Assembly: GCA_030608385.1 (NCBI GenBank)
Contig: JAUWEG010000011.1
Location: 1 to 40,801, forward strand
DNA length: 40,801 bases
Reading direction: 5' to 3'
Source of the DNA: Candidatus Heimdallarchaeota archaeon
GTDB lineage: Archaea; Asgardarchaeota; Heimdallarchaeia; Heimdallarchaeales; Heimdallarchaeaceae
Every line of letters starts with the position of its first letter. Position 1 is the stretch's first letter. Shown in pieces: positions 21,940 to 31,104 of the stretch. The notes under the pieces were generated by a model that had not been told where the DNA came from, ran no database searches, and saw nothing but the letters and a program-made list of their open reading frames with translations. The position numbers and the translations under genes were made by a program.

Positions 21940-24015
21940 TTGAACGAAGATAATCTATCATCACAAGTTAGAATTGGAATTGATACGGGTGGGACTTTCA
22001 CTGATTATGTTATTGTAACTAACGGACATATTTCAGCATGGAAGACTCCTACTACTCCTGCTGATCCAAGTGAGGGTATAATCTTTGGTTTCAACGAAAT
22101 TATGGAAAAGCATCACTTTCAAAAAAATGATGTAGAAGTGATTGTTCATGGGACAACAATTGGAACAAATGCATTTCTAGAGGACAAATGTCCTCCCATT
22201 GCTTTCCTAACTACAAAAGGATTCAAAGACATAGTTGAAATTGGACGACAACAAAGGTCAGAACTCTATAATCTTAAGTTCAATCAGAAATATCCAGTTA
22301 ATTTCCAAAAAGATGTTCTTTACGAGGTTGAAGAAAGAGTTGATAGAAATGGAAAGATTGTCAAATCTCTTGATCTTCGTTCATTGGAAAATTCTTTACA
22401 GATGTTTGAGTCAAAATCAGTTAAGAACTTAGCCATCTCCTTTCTTTTTTCTTTTCTCAATATAGAACATGAGAAGAGGGTAGCTGAATATTTTTCGGAG
22501 AAGGGTTACAATGTTTTTACATCCCATGAGATAAGTCCTCAAATCAAGGAGTATGAAAGGGCTGTTACAACAATAGTTAATGCTAAGGTTAGCCCAGTGG
22601 TCAATTCATACTTATCGAGGTTGAAAAGTAAGCTAGTAAATCTGGGGGTGGAATCTCCTCTACTTATTATGCAATCCAATACTGGAATGGCAGATGTTGT
22701 TTCGATAGGTAAATCGGGCATACAAACTCTTTATTCTGGGCTTGCGGGTGGAGTCTTAGCTGCAGCTGATAGTCTTAAACACTTGAACAGAACGCACTTA
22801 GTTTCTCTTGATATAGGAGGAACATCTACTGATGTTGCAGCTCTAATAAAAGGTCCAATTGTTTTAAGATCAAGAGAATTTAGAGGTTTCCCACTAGTTG
22901 CAAGTATGGTGGATGTAGAAACAATAGGTAGTGGTGGTGGATCAATTGCAGACTTTAAAGATGGTTTATTATCAGTTGGACCAGAGTCTCAGGGGGCAAA
23001 TCCTGGCCCTGCGTGCTACTCTCTAGGAGGAGATAAGGTAACCTTAACAGATGCAAATCTGTATCTGGGTTATGTTCATCAAGATAATTTTGCAGGGAGT
23101 TTGAATATAGATAAAGATAAAGCAACTCTACAACTCAATAATCTATTAAATGAAATCAAGTCATCACCTTTCCCTCTTGAAATAGTGACCGTAGATGAAC
23201 TAGCATTATCTATCAGGAAGATACTAAACAATAACATTGCTAATGCAATCAGGGTTGTGACAATACAAAGAGGATTAGACCCAAGAGATTTTGCTCTGCT
23301 AGGGTTTGGTGGAGCTGGTCCCCTACAAGCTTGGGAAATAGCTCAAGAGCTTGAAATGAACGGGGTTATTATTCCGCCCTTCCCTGGTGTTTGGTCAGCT
23401 TTTGGACTTGTCTGTTCAGACATTAAACACGAACATACACAATCCTATCTTCAAACTAAAGATGAAGTAGATTTTACTGAGATGAATGAAAAACTTAAGG
23501 TAATTGAGGAGAATCTGAAAAAAATTCTTACAAGTGAAGAGGTTGGAAGCGAAGATCAATCCTTTGATTATTTCTTAGATATGAGATATGTAGGTCAATC
23601 TGACTTTCTAACCTTACTTGTTACATTCCCAATTGATAGAAACCAACTAGAATCTGTAACTGAAAAATTTCATTTGCTACATAATCAGAATTATTCTTGG
23701 TTTGATAAAGAACTCATAGTTGAAATAGTAAACTTGTCTGTAAGGGGAGTTGGTAAAGTACCAAGAATAGAATTCACAAGGTTAGCTAAAGGTTCGGAAA
23801 ATCCACCTGAAGATGCAATTAAAACAAATCGAAGTGTTAATTTTGATGGAGAGTGGATAGATATTCCAGTTTATGATAAGCAAAAATTGCTATCAGGAAA
23901 TGTTCTAGGCGGACCTTGTATTATTGATCAACTTGATACCACCACTGTAATTCCACCTTCAGTAATTGGGCGGATAAACAGTTTAGGATATATAATAATG
24001 GAGGAGAGAAAATGA
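21940..24015 (+). CDS. hyuA: Hydantoinase/oxoprolinase A subunit
   Basis: 691 residues, the usual length of the HyuA/N-methylhydantoinase A family. It opens with the actin-like ATPase phosphate loop GIDTGGTFTDY, has a second one at SLDIGGTSTDVA near residue 290, and the GFGGAGPL motif near residue 450. The A and B subunits together hydrolyse hydantoins, 5-oxoproline or carboxylate ketones (as in acetone carboxylase) with ATP. Which substrate is used here cannot be read from the motifs. The start is TTG at 21940, 8 nt after a TATA-predicted TSS. It overlaps hyuB by 4 nt (ATGA), indicating translational coupling, and the pair has its own promoter with an inverted repeat. Confidence 0.92.
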   Translation: MNEDNLSSQVRIGIDTGGTFTDYVIVTNGHISAWKTPTTPADPSEGIIFGFNEIMEKHHFQKNDVEVIVHGTTIGTNAFLEDKCPPIAFLTTKGFKDIVEIGRQQRSELYNLKFNQKYPVNFQKDVLYEVEERVDRNGKIVKSLDLRSLENSLQMFESKSVKNLAISFLFSFLNIEHEKRVAEYFSEKGYNVFTSHEISPQIKEYERAVTTIVNAKVSPVVNSYLSRLKSKLVNLGVESPLLIMQSNTGMADVVSIGKSGIQTLYSGLAGGVLAAADSLKHLNRTHLVSLDIGGTSTDVAALIKGPIVLRSREFRGFPLVASMVDVETIGSGGGSIADFKDGLLSVGPESQGANPGPACYSLGGDKVTLTDANLYLGYVHQDNFAGSLNIDKDKATLQLNNLLNEIKSSPFPLEIVTVDELALSIRKILNNNIANAIRVVTIQRGLDPRDFALLGFGGAGPLQAWEIAQELEMNGVIIPPFPGVWSAFGLVCSDIKHEHTQSYLQTKDEVDFTEMNEKLKVIEENLKKILTSEEVGSEDQSFDYFLDMRYVGQSDFLTLLVTFPIDRNQLESVTEKFHLLHNQNYSWFDKELIVEIVNLSVRGVGKVPRIEFTRLAKGSENPPEDAIKTNRSVNFDGEWIDIPVYDKQKLLSGNVLGGPCIIDQLDTTTVIPPSVIGRINSLGYIIMEERK

Positions 24016-25592
24016 GTTTTAAATTTAGTCTCATAGAAGCACAAGTCATTAATCAGTCATTGAAGAACGTAGCTTTAGAAACAGGAATCGTTCTTCAACG
24101 GTCAGCTTTTTCCCCAAATATCAGAGATAGATTAGACTTTTCAAGTGCTATAATGGATCACAAAGGCAGATTGATTGCTCAAGCAGAACATATTCCAGTT
24201 CATCTTGGTGCAATGCCAGAAGGAGTTAAAGCTTTAATCAAACATTTTGGTGAGGATAACATCAGGGATGGGGATATTTACATTGCAAATAATCCTTATT
24301 TGGGTGGAACACATCTTCCAGACATATCTGTGGTTAAACCTATTTTTTTCGATAGAACATTAGTAGGTTATATTGCAAATAGATGCCATCATGCAGACGT
24401 TGGAGGTGTAGTCCCCGGCTCTATGCCCAGTGGGAAGTATACTTTAGAGGAAGAAGGATTTGTCATAAATCCAACCATACTGGAAAGAGATGGCATTTTA
24501 AATCAAGAATGGCTTGATTATTTTCTTGACAATATTCGTGTTCCGAATGAGCGGAAAGGAGACATACAAGCTCAATTAGCTTCTACAAAGATTGGTGAGA
24601 AAAAATTCCATGCTCTTTTGAAAAAATACTCTCTAGATAGGGTTCAAAAAATAATAGATTTCTTGAATAAAAGATCAAGAAGTGCTTCTTTGGATCTTGT
24701 GAAAACTATTCCTGAGAATGAAATTGTAACCTATACTGATTACATGGATAATGATGGGGTGACGGAAGAACCAATTGCAATTACAGCTGAAGTGCAAAGA
24801 AAGGGTGACAAACTTATTGTTGATTATAGTAAAACTGACCCTCAAGTAGAGGGAAACATTAATGCTCCTTATGCAGTAACACTCTCTGCAACATATTACA
24901 TTCTTCGTTGTTTAGTTTCTAGAGACTATGCAACAAACTATGGGCTCTATGAAACTTTAGAAGTAATAACCAAAAAAGGTACCTTAGTGGATCCCTTGCC
25001 CCCTGCTGGAGTAGCTGCTGGAAATGTAGAAACAAGTCAGAGAATAACAGATGTTATGATTGGATCATTTGCACAATTGTTCCCAGACGAAGTACCTGCT
25101 GCAAGTAGTGGAACGATGAATAACATAATTATTGGTGGAACTAATCCTAAAGGGGTACAATTTACTTACTATGAAACTATTGCAGGAGGGATTGGTGCAG
25201 GGAAGGATTACACCCCTCCAAATGCTAAACACAGCCATATGACAAACACTAGGAATACTTCTGTGGAAGTTCTAGAACGATATTATCCTTTGCGAATACA
25301 TGAATACTCAATTATACCTAATACTGGTGGCTCAGGAAAATGGCAAGGAAGTAATGGTGTTCGTCGTTCAGTTGAGTTGTTAGCAGAAAAAGCTGTACTA
25401 TCAATACAAAGTGAAAGAAGAGAGCATTCTCCTTTTGGATTATTGGGGGGTGGAACTGGTTCTAAAGGTCGCAATATCTTGAGACAAGATGGTGAATCAA
25501 TTTGTCTTCCATCTAAAATCACCAAGGAAATTAAAAAGGGCGATATTGTAATTATTGAGACTCCAGGTGGCGGTGGGTATGAAGTGGATTAG
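24012..25592 (+). CDS. hyuB: Hydantoinase/oxoprolinase B subunit
   Basis: 526 residues matching the HyuB family, from QRSAFSPNIRDRLDFS near the N-terminus, through GDIYIANNPYLGGTHLPD near residue 90 and the HHADVGG motif, to the Gly-rich end (ETPGGGGYEVD). HyuB forms the second catalytic subunit with HyuA; its conserved His, Asp and Glu residues act with the A subunit. The start ATG at 24012 overlaps the hyuA stop by 4 nt. No transporter or carbamoylase gene follows, so whether the pair acts on hydantoins, oxoproline or a ketone remains open. Confidence 0.92.
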   Translation: MSFKFSLIEAQVINQSLKNVALETGIVLQRSAFSPNIRDRLDFSSAIMDHKGRLIAQAEHIPVHLGAMPEGVKALIKHFGEDNIRDGDIYIANNPYLGGTHLPDISVVKPIFFDRTLVGYIANRCHHADVGGVVPGSMPSGKYTLEEEGFVINPTILERDGILNQEWLDYFLDNIRVPNERKGDIQAQLASTKIGEKKFHALLKKYSLDRVQKIIDFLNKRSRSASLDLVKTIPENEIVTYTDYMDNDGVTEEPIAITAEVQRKGDKLIVDYSKTDPQVEGNINAPYAVTLSATYYILRCLVSRDYATNYGLYETLEVITKKGTLVDPLPPAGVAAGNVETSQRITDVMIGSFAQLFPDEVPAASSGTMNNIIIGGTNPKGVQFTYYETIAGGIGAGKDYTPPNAKHSHMTNTRNTSVEVLERYYPLRIHEYSIIPNTGGSGKWQGSNGVRRSVELLAEKAVLSIQSERREHSPFGLLGGGTGSKGRNILRQDGESICLPSKITKEIKKGDIVIIETPGGGGYEVD

Positions 25593-25665
25593 CCATTTGG
25601 TGACGTAACAATTTCTACGCGAAACTTCTCTCCAGCATCAGATGAAGTGCCGCCTTTTTTGCCGT

Positions 25666-25681
25666 ATAAACATATGTTTAT
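25666..25681. promoter_or_regulatory. 16-bp perfect palindrome, candidate operator
   Basis: ATAAACATATGTTTAT is a perfect 16-bp palindrome in the 229-bp spacer between hyuB and the crotonase gene. It lies about 130 bp upstream of the crotonase TATA box (near 25792). I saw no second copy in the window. A role as a repressor site for one of the neighbouring transcription units is possible. Confidence 0.4.
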
Positions 25682-25821
25682 CGTATTATTTTAGTATTAT
25701 TCACTTTTGAATTGTACAGTCTAAAGCTCCTAAGTTATTTTGTGCTGCATTTTTCTACTTTCACTAAATATTTAACAATACACTGCATAAAATTTAGATA
25801 TGACTTAGGGATAGTTAGTTC

Positions 25822-26613
25822 ATGGCTGAGAATAATTCTTTACTCCTACTAGATTATGTAGGTAAAAATAATAACATCGCATTAATTACACTTAATCGTC
25901 AAAAAGCTTTGAATGCTTTCAATGATAAGTTGTTAGATCGGTTATCAAGTACACTCAAAACATTAAAGAAAAAGAAAAATGTCAGAGCAGTAATTATCTA
26001 TGCCGAAGGCAAAAGTTGGTCAGCTGGTGTGGATCTAAAATGGACTGCATCACTTGGATGGAGAGTAATGACAGCTATAAAGAAAGGGCAAAAAATGTTC
26101 TCACAAATTGAAAACCATCCAACTCCTGTGATAGCAGCGATTAATGGATATGCTCTAGGTGGAGGGATGGAATTAGCTCTTTCATGCGATATACGAATAG
26201 CAGCTGATACTGCTTTATTTGGGTTAACTGAGACCACGATAGGATTGCAACCAGGTTGGGGTGGAACCTATCGTCTACCCAAAGTTGTAGGTTTGAGCAC
26301 TGCAAAAGATCTCATCTTAACCGGAAGAAAATTCTCAGCTGATGAAGCTCTTGAAATTGGCTTGATTAGTGAAAAAGTTCCTCTAGAAGAACTGAAAGTA
26401 AAAGCGATAGAAAAAGCTGAGGTCATTGTTAATAATGCACCTATTGCTCTAAGAGAAGCCAAGAAAGCGATTAAGAAAGGACTTAGCACCTCAATCAATG
26501 GAGGATATAGAGCTGAAACTAAAGGAATAAGGACTTGTTTTAGGACTAAAGATATAAGAGAAGGAATAAAAGCTGTATTTGAAAAGAGAAAGCCTGAATT
26601 CAAAGGCGAATAA
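25822..26613 (+). CDS. Enoyl-CoA hydratase/isomerase (crotonase family)
   Basis: 263 residues with crotonase landmarks. The oxyanion-hole segment reads SWSAGVDLK near residue 72. GYALGGGMELALSCD carries the first catalytic Glu near residue 115, and FGLTETTIGLQPGWGGTYRL the second near residue 137. Both acidic residues are kept, so hydratase activity is plausible, though isomerase or hydrolase members share them. The preferred substrate is unknown. A TATA-like CATAAAATTTAG near 25792 gives a TSS at about 25818. The gene is followed after 27 nt by the DtxR-type regulator, probably in the same transcript. Fatty-acid or amino-acid catabolism is the likely context. Confidence 0.9.
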   Translation: MAENNSLLLLDYVGKNNNIALITLNRQKALNAFNDKLLDRLSSTLKTLKKKKNVRAVIIYAEGKSWSAGVDLKWTASLGWRVMTAIKKGQKMFSQIENHPTPVIAAINGYALGGGMELALSCDIRIAADTALFGLTETTIGLQPGWGGTYRLPKVVGLSTAKDLILTGRKFSADEALEIGLISEKVPLEELKVKAIEKAEVIVNNAPIALREAKKAIKKGLSTSINGGYRAETKGIRTCFRTKDIREGIKAVFEKRKPEFKGE

Positions 26614-26640
26614 TTTCTATAATAGCTTATAGGGTTTCCC

Positions 26641-27378
26641 ATGAATCAAACAGAAGTAACAGCTGCAGAAGAGGAGTATTTAGAAACCTTCTTCTGGTTT
26701 TTTGAATATGGTACTAAAAACGTTAAAACCAATCAAATAGCTGAAATGATGAATGTAGATCCAGGTACAGTTACTTCAATGTTTAAGAAATTATCAAAAA
26801 AAGGATTTATTGAGTATAAACCATATTACGGTGCTAAGTTAACCTCTGAGGGAGAGGAAACTGCTAGAAAAGTTGTGAGAAAGCACAGACTATCTGAAAG
26901 TTTTCTTGAATGGTTAGGTGTTCCATGGTCAAAGATACATGAAGAAGCATGTAAATGGGAACATGTTTTAACTGATGAAATAGCTGAAATGATTGAACAA
27001 AAATTGAAACCAGAGAAAACACCGTATGGGGCAACAATACCTCAAAAGGAAGGTACTAAAACTAATGCAGAAACGAATAAACCACTAGCTCTTTTTAGTT
27101 CAGGAAGAAATATAGAAATTGTAGAAATAATTGAGCGAGCTATTGCTAGACATTTTCCTCATGAAGCAACTCTACAAGAAGTTTATATCGAATTAGAGGA
27201 AAAAGGGTTGAAACCTGGGACACAGTGGGAGATATTATCCACTAAAATCAGAGAGGAAGCTGTTGTAGAAAATTGGTCACTTTCTTATGATTTAGATATG
27301 ACTTTGGGAAACAAAGAGGGAAGAAAGACTAAAGTCCCATATTATCTAGTGAATATGATTTTGGCAAGAGAAATCTAA
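26641..27378 (+). CDS. DtxR/MntR-family metal-dependent transcription regulator
   Basis: 245 residues: an N-terminal winged helix (AEEEYLETFFWF...TNQIAEMMNVDPGTVTSMFKKLSKKGFIEYKPY), the DtxR dimerisation and metal-binding domain (RKHRLSESFLEWLG...HEEACKWEHVL) with the His, Glu and Cys ligands of the family, and about 95 further residues. The metal is iron or manganese; which cannot be told. The C-terminal part lacks an obvious SH3-like (FeoA) pattern and may be diverged. It starts 27 nt after the crotonase stop. Such a regulator usually represses metal uptake genes; no transporter for Fe or Mn is visible here, so its targets lie elsewhere or include its own operon. Confidence 0.85.
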   Translation: MNQTEVTAAEEEYLETFFWFFEYGTKNVKTNQIAEMMNVDPGTVTSMFKKLSKKGFIEYKPYYGAKLTSEGEETARKVVRKHRLSESFLEWLGVPWSKIHEEACKWEHVLTDEIAEMIEQKLKPEKTPYGATIPQKEGTKTNAETNKPLALFSSGRNIEIVEIIERAIARHFPHEATLQEVYIELEEKGLKPGTQWEILSTKIREEAVVENWSLSYDLDMTLGNKEGRKTKVPYYLVNMILAREI

Positions 27379-27468
27379 ACCATTTATCTTCACAAGCTAA
27401 TATAAGTTTTAACGATTAAGAAATAAAGATAAATTTATTGAAGAGAACAATATATGGAGATACTATCT

Positions 27469-29046
27469 ATGCTCAATACTTCAATAACCTCCAAAATATA
27501 TCCATCAGTACTAATCTTGCTTTTCCTTACTTCAAATGTAATGATTAGCCAGGGGAACATAGAAGAATCAACAGATGCAATTAGTATTCGTGGAAATCCT
27601 GTAATAACTTCTAATGGTGATTATTTTGATGCATATAATCTTTTTATTATTGAAAGAAGGAGTATGGTTGACTATACATCTGTGGATAAAACTCTTTATT
27701 TAACAGATATGGGGGGCAATATCATCATAGAAAAAGATATAGGACTTGATGGTTTCATGAGCGTTGAATTTCTCAATTCAACAACTCTTCTATATGGTAA
27801 TTATTTTGGAGCTTTCTTGTGGAATATTGAAACTGATGAGACCGAACAATTAGGATTCAAAGGGCACCATGAATATGAAAGAAATGAAGCAAATGACACT
27901 TATTTCACTCTGCAGCCATATATAATTGAAAACCAAGGAACAGAATATTTGTATGATCAAATAGCAGAATATACTCCTAATGGAACTTTGGTCTGGAGTG
28001 TGAATATGGGCGATTTTATACCCTTTAGTCATTGGTGTCCTTATGAGGACTTAGAAATTGGAGGGGTTGCTGATGTCACACATGCAAATTCTATAAGCTA
28101 CAATCAAGATCAAGATGTAATTTATGTCAGTTGTAGAAATACTAACACTTTCTACAAGATAGATCATAAAACGGGTTCTCTTCTCTGGTCTCTAGGAGAG
28201 CATGGGGATTTTACAATGAGAAATATTTATGGAAACATAAAAGATATTCTCTTCTATCATGGTCATGCACTAGAGATAACATCTGAAAATTCCTTCATCT
28301 ATTTTGATAATGATGAACACAATCAGACAGACAATTTGAATCATCATTCGAGGATTATTGAGATTACTATTGATGAAAATACAATGACTGCTAATACAAC
28401 TTATGAATTTTCATCCCCTAAGGAGTATCATACTGCTTGGTGGGGTGACGCAGATCTGTTACCCAATGGTAATAAATTAGGAACTTTTGGGACACACGGG
28501 CATGAAGGAGAAACTACAATTGGGGCAAGATTGGTTGAAGTAAATAGTAAATCAGAAATTGTTTGGGAGATGTATTTTCCAAAAGAAGGAGATATTGCAG
28601 TCGGAGTTTACAGAATGGAAAGAATATCACTTTCACCCATAATACAAATAGATCCATTGTATTGGATAAAATCTGGTGAAAAAGCAATCATAAACTGGGA
28701 AGCTTTCTACAACTTTAGGAATAAATATCCAATGAATGGCAGCTATAAACTATATTTTGAGGAGGAACTAATAGAACAATCTGAACTTGATTTCAAGAAG
28801 TATTGGCAACCAACTTCACTGAGTGTAGATTTGGGTTACTTAGAAGATGGTAACTACAATCTTACTATTGTTATTAAAGATGAAAGTGAGCATCAAAACA
28901 TTGAACAAATCAACGTACAAATATCAGAGAACCCTCCAGCAAATGCAAATAAATCAAGATTTCATCCATTATCTTTAGTGATACCACTATTTTTACTATC
29001 TGCTTTAAGTCTAAGAAGGAAAAAACTAATTTTTATTGTCAGATGA
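27469..29046 (+). CDS. Arylsulfotransferase-like beta-propeller, exported and membrane-anchored
   Basis: About 525 residues. The N-terminus is a signal peptide (basic NTSITSK, then a long hydrophobic stretch). The body is a beta-propeller like that of aryl-sulfate sulfotransferases (ASST), with the His-rich active-site region HGHALEI, HHSRIIEI and the HTAWWGDADLLPNGN segment, and Trp-containing strands ending GxLLWSLGEHGDF. The tail has a hydrophobic helix followed by RRKK, a C-terminal anchor. ASSTs transfer sulfate between phenols; here the true donor and acceptor are unknown. Predicted location is the outer membrane face. Sequons (NST, NDT, NGT, NQT, NTT) agree. The TATA near 27434 predicts a TSS at about 27460, so the Met at 27469 (MLNTS) fits better than 27454. 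Confidence 0.82.
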   Translation: MLNTSITSKIYPSVLILLFLTSNVMISQGNIEESTDAISIRGNPVITSNGDYFDAYNLFIIERRSMVDYTSVDKTLYLTDMGGNIIIEKDIGLDGFMSVEFLNSTTLLYGNYFGAFLWNIETDETEQLGFKGHHEYERNEANDTYFTLQPYIIENQGTEYLYDQIAEYTPNGTLVWSVNMGDFIPFSHWCPYEDLEIGGVADVTHANSISYNQDQDVIYVSCRNTNTFYKIDHKTGSLLWSLGEHGDFTMRNIYGNIKDILFYHGHALEITSENSFIYFDNDEHNQTDNLNHHSRIIEITIDENTMTANTTYEFSSPKEYHTAWWGDADLLPNGNKLGTFGTHGHEGETTIGARLVEVNSKSEIVWEMYFPKEGDIAVGVYRMERISLSPIIQIDPLYWIKSGEKAIINWEAFYNFRNKYPMNGSYKLYFEEELIEQSELDFKKYWQPTSLSVDLGYLEDGNYNLTIVIKDESEHQNIEQINVQISENPPANANKSRFHPLSLVIPLFLLSALSLRRKKLIFIVR

Positions 29047-29466
29047 TTAATTGCTCCTCTTTCGATTTAGAAATAGGTCACAAGTAATTAGTGATATAAT
29101 AACTATCGGAAGTGCAATTGTCAGAGTGATAAGCATATTAGTAGAGAATGGGTCAGTTTCGACATAAAAACCTGCGAATATAATTAAATAGGTACTCACA
29201 GCAAAAGCTAGAAGTAACAGAATTCTAATTAGTATTGTAATATTGAAGTCAGCGTTAATGTCTTTTTTCTTCTTTCTAAGAAAAGCAAAACCCATTACTG
29301 CAACTACGGTAAAACCACATCCGATGGCGATAACACTTGCTGAAACCAAAGCTGCAATCCCAATTATCAAGAAAACAACAAAAGCCACAACGCCAGCTAA
29401 CATCATTCCAAAAGCAGTGTACATATATACCTTGTAATCTTCAGGAACACCATACATTCTAGTCAT
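29047..29466 (-). CDS. Four-helix membrane protein, unknown function
   Basis: 139 residues with four hydrophobic segments (about 15-36, 41-62, 77-99 and 110-131) and a short basic loop RKKKKD between the second and third. The last residues RKRSN suggest a cytoplasmic C-terminus. It has no motif I recognise and no homologue name to offer. Its stop codon (TAA, read on minus) abuts directly on the stop of the convergent arylsulfotransferase-like gene with no base between. Confidence 0.65.
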   Translation of the reverse strand: MTRMYGVPEDYKVYMYTAFGMMLAGVVAFVVFLIIGIAALVSASVIAIGCGFTVVAVMGFAFLRKKKKDINADFNITILIRILLLLAFAVSTYLIIFAGFYVETDPFSTNMLITLTIALPIVIISLITCDLFLNRKRSN

Positions 29467-29546
29467 TAACTTCTTTATTCAAACACAGATTATAAATCAG
29501 TTTAGATTATTTTGTCTGAAATTAAAAATAAAAAAGGAGGAAGTAC

Positions 29547-30980
29547 CTAGTTGTCACTAAGTTTCCAGAGAATTCTTTTTGGATTATCTTCTAAGGTGAC
29601 ACCAGCTTGTTTTAGTTCATCTCTTATTTTGTCACTCATTTCCCAATTCTTATCTTTCCTATATTCACCACGGATTTCAACAAGAAGTTTAACTAGTTTT
29701 TCAACTAAATCCATTGATAAGTAATTGTTAAAATCTTCATATAAACCAAAAACTGACCTGAATTCATCAAATAGATCATCAGCTTTGTTAATAACGAATC
29801 CATTAATTTGGTCTGCCTTTCGAAGATAATCATTAACTTCCCTAGAATAATCAAAGACTACAGCAAAACCATTAGATGTGTTGAAGTCTTCATCCATAGC
29901 TTTGACAAAATCCTCTCTAGCTTTGGTGATTTTTTCTAGTAAATCTTTATCTAAATCAGATAAATCGCTTTTATCCACAGTTGTTTCAGTTGCATAATTC
30001 TTGGTTAGTAAAATAACATCAAACAACCTATCCGATGTTATTTGAGCTTGATCTATTGCATCCTCAGTAAAAATGATTGGACTACGGTAATGGGTTTGAA
30101 GGACAAATAAACGCACAGCATCTGTAGAATAATGTTGGAGTAAATCCACAATATTAACAAAATTGCCTAGAGATTTACTCATTTTTTCCTTGTCGATATT
30201 GATGTAACCATTATGGAGCCAGTAATTGGCAAATGGTTTTCCTGTAAGTGATTCAGATTGAGCAATTTCATTCTCGTGATGAGGAAAGATGAGATCTTGA
30301 CCACCACTGTGAATATCTAAAGTATCACCAAGATAGGCTCTGGACATTACGGAACATTCTATTGACCAACCTGGTCTTCCTTTACCCCAAGGTGATGGCC
30401 AACTTGGTTCACCTAATTTTTCCTTCTTCCATAGTGCAAAATCTGCAGGAAACCTTTTATTGGGATTTTTGGTATCTTCTGTTCCCTCTTGAAGAACATT
30501 TTCTAGCTTCTGATTTGATAGTTTTCCATATTCTTCGAACTTTCTGACATCAAAATAGACATCCCCATTACTCTCATACGCATATCCTTTTTCTATTAAC
30601 TCCTCAATGAACTCAATCATTTGGTTAATGTGGAGCATAGCTCTAGGATGTACTGTGGCAATTTTGAGATTTAAACTAGCCATATCTCTTCGGAAATAGT
30701 TTAAATATTCTTCAGCAACCTCTAATACTGCTCGCTTTTCTTTATTTGCTACTTCGATCATTCTATCTTCGATATCTGTAAAGTTCATTACATATACCAC
30801 ATTGTATTCTTTGTACTCAAGATATCTTCGAATAGTATCAAAGGCTATAGCAGATCTAGCATGGCCTAAATGCATGAGACCATTAACTGTTGGTCCACAG
30901 TTATACCACTTCACAACACCAGGTTCAATAGTCTTGAACTCTTCAAGTTGACGTGTAAGAGTGCTATAAATTTTTATCAT
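29547..30980 (-). CDS. cysS: Cysteinyl-tRNA synthetase
   Basis: Attaches cysteine to tRNA-Cys. The class I signature HLGH is at residues 37-40, and KMSKSLGNF is near residue 265. Zn ligands are in CGPTV (C28), GWSIECSVMS and the HHENE segment. Length 477 is normal. The presence of CysS means this genome need not rely on the SepRS/SepCysS route. The ATG at 30980 is supported by a minus-strand TATA (CTTTTTTAAGCC) centred near 31004, which gives a leaderless start. Two hairpins lie just upstream (31006-31047) and may regulate it. A T-rich run lies downstream at about 29520-29535. Confidence 0.95.
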   Translation of the reverse strand: MIKIYSTLTRQLEEFKTIEPGVVKWYNCGPTVNGLMHLGHARSAIAFDTIRRYLEYKEYNVVYVMNFTDIEDRMIEVANKEKRAVLEVAEEYLNYFRRDMASLNLKIATVHPRAMLHINQMIEFIEELIEKGYAYESNGDVYFDVRKFEEYGKLSNQKLENVLQEGTEDTKNPNKRFPADFALWKKEKLGEPSWPSPWGKGRPGWSIECSVMSRAYLGDTLDIHSGGQDLIFPHHENEIAQSESLTGKPFANYWLHNGYINIDKEKMSKSLGNFVNIVDLLQHYSTDAVRLFVLQTHYRSPIIFTEDAIDQAQITSDRLFDVILLTKNYATETTVDKSDLSDLDKDLLEKITKAREDFVKAMDEDFNTSNGFAVVFDYSREVNDYLRKADQINGFVINKADDLFDEFRSVFGLYEDFNNYLSMDLVEKLVKLLVEIRGEYRKDKNWEMSDKIRDELKQAGVTLEDNPKRILWKLSDN

Positions 30981-31005
30981 AAATTAGTTACAAAATCGGC
31001 TTAAA

Positions 31006-31020
31006 AAAGCGTTTCGCTTT
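31006..31020. promoter_or_regulatory. Short hairpin at the cysS promoter
   Basis: AAAGCG-TTT-CGCTTT is a perfect 6-bp inverted repeat just upstream of, and touching, the minus-strand TATA box of cysS. It could be an operator. Confidence 0.4.
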
Positions 31021-31023
31021 AAC

Positions 31024-31047
31024 AGAAGTTAAAATAATTTAACTTCT
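31024..31047. promoter_or_regulatory. Perfect 10-bp inverted repeat in the cysS/epimerase spacer
   Basis: AGAAGTTAAA-ATAA-TTTAACTTCT is a perfect 24-bp palindrome-like repeat, too AT-rich for a strong terminator. It lies between the divergent promoters of cysS (TATA near 31004) and of the epimerase (TATATAG near 31073). A transcription factor site shared by both is plausible. Confidence 0.5.
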
Positions 31048-31104
31048 AGTCCTTTTTCATTCTAAAAAAATATATAGAACCCGTTTTATTTTAGATAGAA
31101 GAAA

